The notes under the pieces were generated by a model, which saw only the letters and a program-made list of their open reading frames with translations, did no database searches and was not told the origin of the DNA. This document shows, one piece after another, positions 6,486 through 12,937 of a stretch of DNA of 14,897 bases (the stretch's first letter is position 1; the number at the start of each line of letters is the position of its first letter). The position numbers were made by a program, and so were the translations under genes. The stretch covers positions 1 through 14,897 of the forward strand of contig NZ_AGFG01000084.1 of assembly GCF_000226255.1 (NCBI RefSeq). Direction: 5' to 3'. This DNA comes from Desulfovibrio sp. A2. Lineage in GTDB: Bacteria > Desulfobacterota > Desulfovibrionia > Desulfovibrionales > Desulfovibrionaceae.

Positions 6486-7412
6486 TTATCCGAGTACTAC
6501 CCGAAGGCTATTGTCGGATTCGCATCCGTCAATGATTTCATTGTATCTTCCTATCAGCCTTTCTATGGTAATGAGTCGTTCTGAGGCTTTAAACGAGCTT
6601 AATTCATAAAGATTAGTCGCAAGGAATTGTATCGCGTCCATTATTTCAACACGACCTGCAATGCCCTTTGTTTCCGCCATTATCTCAGCTGCACCTATCC
6701 CCCTGTCTACCGTCAGAATGATTGGTCGGATTCCGCTGCGCAGGTTCTCTGTGCATTTTTCCAGTAGTGCTTCTGTTGGTGCGGTAGTGCAGTGAATTGC
6801 TGCCTCGTCAATGACAAAGTCCCCTGATCGCGCATTGGCGGCATCGGAAACGGAAAATCCGTGATGCCGATGAATTGATCCGGGCAGGGCAAGGTCGAGT
6901 TTTGCCCCAACAAGGTGTTGGAGTACGGCTCCGACATACGTCGTTCCTGGAGACTGGCGTTGCCTCTTTACAGCTTGGTCCAAGAGATCTTGAATCATTG
7001 TTCGCAGTGTGCGGCTTTGGTCGTAATTCAACTTGAAGGGCTGTCTATTGAAAAAGTCGACTAGTTGCGCGACCCACCAGTCTTCGATCGTGGCCAAGTC
7101 TGCTAATTCCTCGTTGTGCAACCCATTGAGGAACTCGGCATATTCGATGGCTGCCCCTATCGTCCCCCGGCTTGTGCGTCCAGCTTCGGTTCCTACTGAT
7201 CGCAGCACGTTGTACTCTTTCAATATCTTGTTAACGGCCTTCCCGCTGAACTTCGAGATTTGTCCTTTTTGCTCTGTCAGCAGGCTATCGGGGTGGATAG
7301 GCAGGCCGCGTTCCCTTGCTGCCCGTGTAATGAAGAGGGCTAGCCCTAGTTTGCCGCGGCCCGTGAACCCCTTTTGGGTTTTGAAATCGTTCAGTCGGGC
7401 TAGCAATTGCAT
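6486..7412 (-). CDS. Putative Type II restriction endonuclease, DUF4928-like
   Basis: A 308-aa soluble protein. The recognisable part is residues 155-235: 'GTTYVGAVLQHLVGAKL', then 'RSGDFVIDEAAIHCTTAPTE' and 'KCTENL.SGIRPIILTV'. This matches my recollection of DUF4928 proteins, which are usually encoded beside C5-cytosine methyltransferases. Asp198 followed by Glu203 in a short strand, with His207 and Lys219, may form a variant PD-(D/E)xK nuclease core. The ATG lies inside the end of the methyltransferase gene (13-bp overlap), so the two are translationally coupled, as expected for a restriction/methylation pair. The recognition site cannot be read from the sequence. Being a DUF-type endonuclease is inference from position and the motif; confidence in the gene itself is high. 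Confidence 0.85.
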   Translation of the reverse strand: MQLLARLNDFKTQKGFTGRGKLGLALFITRAARERGLPIHPDSLLTEQKGQISKFSGKAVNKILKEYNVLRSVGTEAGRTSRGTIGAAIEYAEFLNGLHNEELADLATIEDWWVAQLVDFFNRQPFKLNYDQSRTLRTMIQDLLDQAVKRQRQSPGTTYVGAVLQHLVGAKLDLALPGSIHRHHGFSVSDAANARSGDFVIDEAAIHCTTAPTEALLEKCTENLRSGIRPIILTVDRGIGAAEIMAETKGIAGRVEIMDAIQFLATNLYELSSFKASERLITIERLIGRYNEIIDGCESDNSLRVVLG

Positions 7413-8482
7413 GTGATGGTCTCGGTCAGTGGTGTAAGCAGGTTTGTTGCGAGGAAGCGGGCAACTGGGACAGCTACGGCATCACCCATTGCTTGATATC
7501 CGTCATTATAGCTTCCGGGTATTTTATAGTCCTCGGGGGCCCCCATGAGGCGTGCTGCTTCGCGAACCGTCAGTAGTCTTGTGCGGATTTTGTCTCCTTT
7601 CTTGATGATTAGATATTGCCTGCTGCTTCCACCGCGTGGCGTGCGGAGGCATCCGGCGACACCATCAAAGCGAAGCTCAAGTCTTTGTTGTGCTCCGCGC
7701 ATGCGTTTGTAGCCAGCCGCGATGCATGATTGCATTGTGCGAAGTTTGGCCATGTGGCTATCGGGTATGAGCGCAATATTCTTTTGTGACCGCTCCGGCG
7801 TGTCGTGTGGGGCGTCATGCTGGATTAGTGCTTGGAGTTGGGGAGGAGTTTGCTGGGGTTCAGGCATTTTCCACCATACCCATTCGGAGAGGTTCTCTGC
7901 GACCTTGCAAAGGGCTGAGCTATGGAGCCAGTTCGGGCCGTTGTCCGTAATGGCTGGAGGGATCGGGATGGAATCGTTTGCGGCGATGACGAAAATTCTT
8001 TGGCGGGACTGAGGGAGCCAGCGTAGTGCGTCGAGGGCAACCGCGCCAACGCGATACCCGCGATCCTGCAAGGCGTGGTGGAGGGCCTGATAGTGGGTTC
8101 CCCCTTTGGTTGACACGAGGCCAGGCACATTTTCAGCGACGAGCAGCGGGGGGCGGTTTGGCATTTCATCCATTACGCGCAGCCATTCCCATACAAGGCC
8201 GCTCCTTCGTGCGTGTATTCCTGTAGTTTGCCCGGCGAGCGAGAGGTCTTGGCATGGGAAGCTTGCCCAAGAGAGGATGGCGGGCGGGAGTTCTGCGCCC
8301 TGTACGTCGGTGATGGATTTGAGCTGAAAATGGTTGGTGCCGTGGTTTGCGGTGTAAACAGCGGCCTTTTTCTCGGAGATATCATTCGCCCACAGGGCAG
8401 GCAGGCAGGCGGACAAGGCGTGAGTGACAAGTCCGCTTCCTGCAAAAAAGTCCAAAAAACCTAAGTGGTATTGTGCTTGCAT
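7400..8482 (-). CDS. DNA (cytosine-5) methyltransferase of a Type II R-M system
   Basis: A 360-aa enzyme with C5-methyltransferase motifs in the canonical order: I 'FLDFFAGSG' (9-17, S-adenosylmethionine binding), IV 'SFPCQDLS' with catalytic Cys77, VI 'ENVPGL' (Glu117), VIII 'QSRQRIF' (158-164), IX 'RTPRGGSSRQ' (about 280-289) and X 'GYQAMGDAVAVPV' (328-340). It transfers a methyl group to cytosine C5 and protects host sites. The target-recognition region between VIII and IX (about 170-275) is of moderate length, as in single-target enzymes. It overlaps the downstream DUF4928-like gene by 13 bp, and Vsr follows. The upstream AIPR gene ends 42 bp before its start, so the whole set is likely one transcript. 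Confidence 0.96.
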   Translation of the reverse strand: MQAQYHLGFLDFFAGSGLVTHALSACLPALWANDISEKKAAVYTANHGTNHFQLKSITDVQGAELPPAILSWASFPCQDLSLAGQTTGIHARRSGLVWEWLRVMDEMPNRPPLLVAENVPGLVSTKGGTHYQALHHALQDRGYRVGAVALDALRWLPQSRQRIFVIAANDSIPIPPAITDNGPNWLHSSALCKVAENLSEWVWWKMPEPQQTPPQLQALIQHDAPHDTPERSQKNIALIPDSHMAKLRTMQSCIAAGYKRMRGAQQRLELRFDGVAGCLRTPRGGSSRQYLIIKKGDKIRTRLLTVREAARLMGAPEDYKIPGSYNDGYQAMGDAVAVPVARFLATNLLTPLTETITCNC

Positions 8483-8524
8483 CGTGAGCCTGTGAGGCCG
8501 TGTGGTTTGTGCGGCGTGTCTTTC

Positions 8525-10231
8525 CTAAGTGTTGGCCGCAGGTGGCTCTTGGAATTCTAGCACGTCCAGTGCGCTTTTTATAAGGTACTGAACTTTAGAG
8601 GAGTTTCTGAAAAGATGAGCTAGGTATGCTGACGGATAGGCCGCTTCCCCGGCATTGAACACGGCATCAAACAGGGGGGAGGCGTTGTGGATGCATATTT
8701 GCCTAAAAGATTCGTAGTTAAAAATTGTTTTGTGGAATTCTGATTTTTCAATGTAAGAAAAGACGATGCTCGGAAAGATAACATTGCCATGAACTGCATA
8801 TTGCTTTTGTCTGGCAGTTCCATTTTGTGTTAAAGATGTGATGGCGTCATTTGTTGCCCTGTAGACGCTGGTGCAGTTTGCTATTACATAGGCGTTATTC
8901 CGTGTTGAAAATATTTTTTTATATTTGTGATCATCTTTCGTATCCCACAGAAGGCCGATTTCGCGCTTTGCAATCGCTATAAGGTCTGGATTTTGTGTGT
9001 AGGCTGCTAGGGATAGGGTTGCAGTGTTTAGGTCGATTGTGTTCTTGCTGTCAGATGTATCGTCGCCAGATTTGTATGTATAGCGGATTCCAAGGTTTTC
9101 AAGGTCTTCTTGGATTTTTCTCTGATATGGATCAAGTGATACGAAGTCTCTTCTCTCGATTCTGTTCTGGGTGTTTGTGCGCCTTGTTATGAGGTCGACA
9201 AAGGTGTCGTCACAATTGCCAACATTAATTATCTTGATGGGGATGAATGCAGAGTCGACGGCGATGCCGTTGTGTTTTGCGCGATGGCAAGCGCCGACAG
9301 TTTGTGCTCCGTTGACAATGGAGATGTTTGCGCATTCGAAAATTCCAAAGTCGCGATTAGCACCTTGGTATGGCTTTTTGTGGATTTCGCTGGCGACCAT
9401 CGTTATTCCGTTGTTGAAGCAGAAAAAGCGCTCGGGATCATTTTTGAGGGTGTCGATGATTCCGCTATTGATGTCGCTGTTTTGCAATAATGAACGGATA
9501 TTTTTAGCGAAAAGCCTTGATTGATGTTTTTCGTAGAGGTCAGCTAAGAGTGCTGCACTGATCTGTCCGCAGTAGACTTCGTGGTCTGCATGGCTTGACT
9601 TGCTGAACTGTACAAGTGAAATGTCTTCGTTTACAGGGCCAGTCCCATCGCCTCTCGCAACGCTGTATAGATCGCTAATTCCTGTGGCTGTGTGGTTCAT
9701 GATGTCGTCATTGTTATTGTGACGATCCATGAATTCCTTAAGCGATTTGTTTATTTCATCAGAAATTTTATTGTCGCTAGAATAGCATACGTTTATTATT
9801 ATTTTCCATTTTGCATTAAGTATAGCACTTTCGAGTTCCGTCTTTTTAGATTTGAGGCGGTCTTCGAATTCTTCGATGTCAAGATTTAACAATTTGTCAA
9901 TGCCGTTTGTAAATTTTAAAAAATCACCAAGCTCTATTGTTTTTGTGCCTGAAGATGACCATTTTGACTGCACTAAAAAAAGCTCATTGCGCATGTTGTC
10001 GCAGTATACAGCATCTATCCCATTGTCCTTATATCCGTCGACAATGCATGCAGATGCTGTTTCGACGTCAACGCCATATCTATGCATGATAGACATTGCT
10101 GCAATGCCGCGACTTTTTAGCGCTTGCGCCCTGTCATCTTCTTTTTTATCTTTGTAGTCATCCATCCATATTGTGTCTGAAAAGGTGTCAATTATGAATT
10201 TCTCGACGCGCTTTAGTTTGAGGTCGCTCAT
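8525..10231 (-). CDS. AIPR-family (abortive infection phage resistance) protein
   Basis: A 568-aa protein. The AIPR hallmarks are present: 'RFFCFNNGITMVA' (268-280), 'ISIVNGAQTVGA' (303-314) and 'LITRRTNTQNRIERRDFVSLDPYQ' (347-370). The N-terminus has 'NGIDAVYCD' (Asp73) and 'LFLVQSKW' (Gln88-x-Lys90), the D...QxK arrangement of Mrr-like PD-(D/E)xK nucleases, so the protein may cut nucleic acid itself. AIPR proteins are linked to phage-resistance loci, often next to cytosine methyltransferases and Vsr. The gene is strikingly A+T-rich, with AAT, ATT and AAA codons favoured, compared with genes on both sides, which suggests recent transfer or separate origin within the cassette. A weak AGGG site lies 8-9 nt before the ATG. 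Confidence 0.92.
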   Translation of the reverse strand: MSDLKLKRVEKFIIDTFSDTIWMDDYKDKKEDDRAQALKSRGIAAMSIMHRYGVDVETASACIVDGYKDNGIDAVYCDNMRNELFLVQSKWSSSGTKTIELGDFLKFTNGIDKLLNLDIEEFEDRLKSKKTELESAILNAKWKIIINVCYSSDNKISDEINKSLKEFMDRHNNNDDIMNHTATGISDLYSVARGDGTGPVNEDISLVQFSKSSHADHEVYCGQISAALLADLYEKHQSRLFAKNIRSLLQNSDINSGIIDTLKNDPERFFCFNNGITMVASEIHKKPYQGANRDFGIFECANISIVNGAQTVGACHRAKHNGIAVDSAFIPIKIINVGNCDDTFVDLITRRTNTQNRIERRDFVSLDPYQRKIQEDLENLGIRYTYKSGDDTSDSKNTIDLNTATLSLAAYTQNPDLIAIAKREIGLLWDTKDDHKYKKIFSTRNNAYVIANCTSVYRATNDAITSLTQNGTARQKQYAVHGNVIFPSIVFSYIEKSEFHKTIFNYESFRQICIHNASPLFDAVFNAGEAAYPSAYLAHLFRNSSKVQYLIKSALDVLEFQEPPAANT

Positions 10232-10433
10232 GTGTTGAATCCCTGTGGGTATAAAAAATTTATTGATGATCAGGATTTTTTTGAGCGTATGCTTTATTTC
10301 CCTTGGAGGCTTGGTAAGCAGGGGCGATTTCCGGAATGCTTTTCGTGTGTGGGTCGGTCCTGCCCGGGCACAATGCCCGTCTGGGCTTCTGGTTCGAGGT
10401 GCATCAGGCGAGGGTGCATCCGCGCCCTCTCCT

Positions 10434-10904
10434 CTACCCGTCGCTGCCGGTCTTGAGAAATTCGGGGATGGCTGCCGCAGCGGCCGGGGCCGTTGGCGGT
10501 GGTGGCGGCTGCGGGTTCCGGAGGAATGTAAAGATGGCCTCCCGGATCATTTCGTTGGGTGCGTCGGCCTCGTGCAATGAGCGGATGACCTCTTGCAGGC
10601 GAGTGACAAACGGATCCACGGGGTGCTCGATTGGTGGCGTTGCCGGTTGGGCCTGGCCTTCCGGGTCGCCTTCCCCGAGCAGCAGCCAGTGGCCGGACAG
10701 GTGCAGCTTGCGGGCGATGGTTTCCAGATCGTCCGCATTGGGGCGCTGGCCGCGCTCCCACGCACGCACCTTGCCCTTCGTGACGCCAAGAAAGTCCGCC
10801 ATCCGCTGCTGGCTTACGGCCGTCTTTCGAACTGACAGCGCGCTAGCAACCTTCTCGCGTATGGTGTCGAGCTGTTCAGGCCATTGGGCAGGGTGGCTGG
10901 GCAT
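10434..10904 (-). CDS. XRE/Cro-cI-type helix-turn-helix regulator
   Basis: A 156-aa protein. Residues 11-72 form an XRE-type helix-turn-helix: 'VSQQRMADFLGVTKGKVRAWERGQRPNADDLETIARKL', with the usual Gln, 'FLGV', 'WERG' and 'IARKL' positions, then 'SGHWLLLGEG', common in phage-type repressors. Residues 95-130 are a helical segment that could be used for dimerisation. The C-terminus is Pro/Ala-rich (131-145) and likely disordered. It is the first gene of the minus-strand series leading into AIPR and the R-M genes, 202 bp upstream of AIPR, so it is the natural candidate controller of that cassette. It is larger than classical R-M C-proteins (about 80-100 aa). A dyad overlapping its putative promoter suggests autoregulation. 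Confidence 0.9.
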   Translation of the reverse strand: MPSHPAQWPEQLDTIREKVASALSVRKTAVSQQRMADFLGVTKGKVRAWERGQRPNADDLETIARKLHLSGHWLLLGEGDPEGQAQPATPPIEHPVDPFVTRLQEVIRSLHEADAPNEMIREAIFTFLRNPQPPPPPTAPAAAAAIPEFLKTGSDG

Positions 10905-10977
10905 GGCAACGTGCCTCTCGGGATTGGCGGTTTGCTTGCCTAGGCGAGCGCGTTGTTCAACAGGTAGGCGATATTGT

Positions 10978-10991
10978 GTCTATAGTTAGAC
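10978..10991. promoter_or_regulatory. Operator-like dyad overlapping the putative XRE promoter
   Basis: GTCTA (10978-10982) and TAGAC (10987-10991) are perfect inverted copies around a 4-nt centre, 74 bp upstream of the XRE start. A second small dyad, GTTG-TT-CAAC (10952-10961), lies between it and the gene. Size and place suit binding by the XRE protein to its own promoter. Confidence 0.4.
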
Positions 10992-11012
10992 TTGGCGTAG
11001 CCGAGCCGTCAA
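10985..11012 (-). promoter_or_regulatory. Putative sigma-70 promoter for the XRE regulator/R-M operon
   Basis: On the minus strand TTGACG (11012-11007, 5/6 match to the -35 consensus) is followed after 16 nt by TCTAAC (10990-10985, 4/6 match to -10). This predicts a leader of about 70 nt. The -10 falls inside the 10978-10991 dyad. Confidence 0.4.
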
Positions 11013-11172
11013 GCGCGTCCATGGGTTCGTGCGCGGCGGAAGCGGGGCAGGCTTGAAAAGAGTGTTCGGAGGTGCTCGTCGGAGAGGATGTGCTGAATCT
11101 GCGGACTCGGGACTCAGCTGTGTGTGGCTCTTTTGGTGCAGAGTCTGTATGTGATGGCCCAAAGAGATTTTG

Positions 11173-11264
11173 CAGGCGGCTTCTTAGCCTGTGTGTTCTT
11201 TTAATGCGGCGGTTGCACAGTAGTATGGCGCAATTGTGCAAAATGGTTTCAGCTGGTTCCAGCT
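11173..11264 (+). repeat. Series of inverted repeats upstream of the terminator (possible structured RNA)
   Basis: Three perfect dyads in about 90 bp: CAGGC / GCCTG (11173-11177 and 11187-11191), TTGCACA / TGTGCAA (11213-11219 and 11235-11241) and AGCTGG-TT-CCAGCT (11251-11264). They are followed 5 nt later by a strong terminator. The arrangement looks like a folded non-coding transcript, but no promoter was identified. Confidence 0.35.
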
Positions 11265-11269
11265 TGGCA

Positions 11270-11300
11270 AAAGAGAGGCCGCATGATGCGGCCTCTCTTT
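11270..11300. terminator. Strong bidirectional rho-independent terminator
   Basis: AAAGAGAGGCCGCA (11270-11283) and TGCGGCCTCTCTTT (11287-11300) pair perfectly over 14 bp around a TGA loop, with A and T tracts on the flanks. It lies 24 bp past the stop of the DUF6765-like gene and closes that minus-strand operon; it could also end a + strand transcript. Confidence 0.85.
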
Positions 11301-11323
11301 GTTCTGGCAGTAGATGCATCGGG

Positions 11324-12394
11324 TCAAATCGCGAACACGCCGTGTCTTGGAAGCAACACGCGCAGGATAAAGCTCCGAAGTACTTCCGCGCCCTGAAAGA
11401 ACCTGTATGCGGGCACATCGTTCAGGCTCATGTCGTTAAGGGCGCTGGCATCCTCCATGAGAGACTTCCAGTCTTCACCGTCATAGTCGGGCACGGGTTC
11501 GCCCACCTTGGCGGCAAAGAGGGCTCCCGTATGTGCGGCATCGTTCCAGGCCGCGCAACGTCCCTCCATGTCTGCCTCCTTGGCCAGCACTGCCTTGACC
11601 CGTTCTGCGATGTCCCTGAATGGAATTTGCCCGGCAGGGTCGGCGTATTCCGGGCGAGCCGCAACGATCTGCGAAAAGAAACCGTGCAGGGCTTCGCAAG
11701 CTTCGAGGAAGGTTTCTCGGTTGTCTCGGGGACCGGAAAACCTGCCATCATCGTATTGGAAGCTCCACCGCAGGTAGGGCCTGTCCGGGTAGGTATCCAC
11801 GCCGGAATGCCCGAGAGACATTGAGCCAAGCTCCGCGACGTTCCCGGTTACGTTTTGGCGTATCTTGTCCCAATACGTCTCCGCCTTGTCCTCGATGTAG
11901 TCGTGAATTTTCTGGTCATCGACCTTGAGGTCTATGCTGTCCTGATCAACGCTGTTGAGGTCCGAGCTGTACCCCGAAAATCCGTAATGCGAGAAAGTGT
12001 CTGCGTAGACGTGTGCGGCAATGCCGACGACTTCCAGGGGGAAACCGCCCGTCACCAGCCGGACCACCTCCGCAATCATGGTTTTGGCGACATCGCTGTT
12101 CTTGCCGCACACAATCTTGTTCTGGAAATCAGTCCCGGTGCAGGCCGGCAGGAAATGGAAGGGCAGCCACACACGTCGCTGGTCGCTCCGTTTGTCGTTC
12201 TCGACGAGGTCCAACACCGCGTGGGCTGTGACCACGGGCTGGATCTGCCGACTGTCATCGAAATCAACGAAATCCATTCCGAACGAATCGTCCACGAACT
12301 GGGAGGCGTTGGCCACGATGTGCGCGGCGTCTTTGTTGAGTCCTGCGGCCCGGGCCAACACATAGACTCCGTTGTAGTGCATGTCCTGCTGCAT
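11324..12394 (-). CDS. DUF6765-like protein, putative zinc-dependent phospholipase-type hydrolase
   Basis: A 356-aa protein starting at ATG 12394. The N-terminus 'MQQDMHYNGVYVLARAAGLN' followed by 'ANASQFVDD', then 'LPFHFLPA' (77-84) and 'GIAAHVYADTFSHYGFSGYSS' (124-144), matches what I know of DUF6765 proteins. His6, Asp35/36, His58 and the H128-x3-D132-x3-H136 pattern recall the zinc ligands of bacterial phospholipase C/S1-P1 nucleases; 'GHSGVDTYPDRPYLRW' (194-209) may add ligands. No signal peptide is seen, so it is probably cytoplasmic, unlike secreted phospholipases. The catalytic role is inference. It is the third gene of an operon, 27 bp after the membrane-protein gene, and ends just before a strong terminator. 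A longer frame (+8 codons) is rejected on ribosome-site grounds. Confidence 0.87.
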   Translation of the reverse strand: MQQDMHYNGVYVLARAAGLNKDAAHIVANASQFVDDSFGMDFVDFDDSRQIQPVVTAHAVLDLVENDKRSDQRRVWLPFHFLPACTGTDFQNKIVCGKNSDVAKTMIAEVVRLVTGGFPLEVVGIAAHVYADTFSHYGFSGYSSDLNSVDQDSIDLKVDDQKIHDYIEDKAETYWDKIRQNVTGNVAELGSMSLGHSGVDTYPDRPYLRWSFQYDDGRFSGPRDNRETFLEACEALHGFFSQIVAARPEYADPAGQIPFRDIAERVKAVLAKEADMEGRCAAWNDAAHTGALFAAKVGEPVPDYDGEDWKSLMEDASALNDMSLNDVPAYRFFQGAEVLRSFILRVLLPRHGVFAI

Positions 12395-12404
12395 GTGGGG
12401 GGGG

Positions 12405-12410
12405 CTCCTT
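12405..12410 (-). promoter_or_regulatory. Shine-Dalgarno site fixing the DUF6765-like start
   Basis: AAGGAG on the minus strand, 10 nt before ATG 12394. The longer in-frame ATG at 12418 would place this site inside the coding sequence and lacks one of its own. Confidence 0.7.
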
Positions 12411-12421
12411 TTTGGCAACCG

Positions 12422-12937
12422 TTATCGGGACGAACCGTCCGGATTGGATTGTTTCGAAGGCATCGTGATGAGGGCGATCACGTTTTCCAATACCCAAATG
12501 GCGCGCAATAGACGGAAGAATGAGAGAACAGCGGCGAAAAACGACAAGAAAAGCAGGAAGGGAATCGGGTGGGTGTCTCGGTCAAAGATTAAGGCAATAA
12601 AAGCCGAAGCCGTGGCAAGGCCCAATGCCCATATCGTATGGCTGAAAACTCGCCATAGCGTGCCGAACTGCTGGCTCTGCCTGATTACTTCCAGCCGCTC
12701 GGAAGCCGAAAACCCGAGCACGATCGAGGTCGCCGTGATGACGAATCCGAGGAGTGAGCCGAAAATTGACGCTGCGGTTCCGTAGATGGCCCCTCTGTTT
12801 CCTTGCAGAAAGCAAAAAAGGAAAGATTCGCCTTCGTATCCAACGTACCACCGCCAAAAAACTATGGCGCACACCGCGGAAAGGCAGAACTCGACAAAGA
12901 GAAAATGGCGCTTCCACCATTTCAGAAGCAATGTCAT
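12422..12937 (-). CDS. Four-helix inner-membrane protein of unknown function
   Basis: A 171-aa protein with four predicted membrane helices at about residues 11-30, 48-76, 98-118 and 124-150, and short loops. A conserved-looking core, 'YGTAASIFGSLLGFVITATSIVLGF' split over helix 2 and followed by 'SERLEVIRQSQQFGTLWRVF', suggests a short amphipathic cytoplasmic helix between helices 2 and 3. The ends are charged (Lys/Arg at the N-terminus), consistent with cytoplasmic termini. I do not recognise a named family. Its ATG overlaps the stop of the upstream gene by 4 nt (ATGA), so the two products are made in step. Small multi-helix proteins coupled to a cytosolic protein are common as membrane-disrupting effectors in phage defence, but that is analogy. 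Confidence 0.88.
   Translation of the reverse strand: MTLLLKWWKRHFLFVEFCLSAVCAIVFWRWYVGYEGESFLFCFLQGNRGAIYGTAASIFGSLLGFVITATSIVLGFSASERLEVIRQSQQFGTLWRVFSHTIWALGLATASAFIALIFDRDTHPIPFLLFLSFFAAVLSFFRLLRAIWVLENVIALITMPSKQSNPDGSSR

Larger units (their letters stand above)
10905..11323. other. Gene-free region between XRE regulator and DUF6765-like gene
   Basis: About 420 bp without a convincing gene; open frames here have no ribosome site and unlikely composition. The left part holds the putative promoter and operator dyad of the XRE gene (10978-11012). The right part (11173-11300) holds four successive inverted repeats, the last being a strong terminator. This separates the R-M cassette from the three-gene operon to the right. 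Confidence 0.5.

Noticed and set aside
11072..11824. 250-codon + strand open frame over the hairpin cluster
   Set aside because: It crosses the strong terminator and is antisense to the DUF6765-like gene; no ribosome site.
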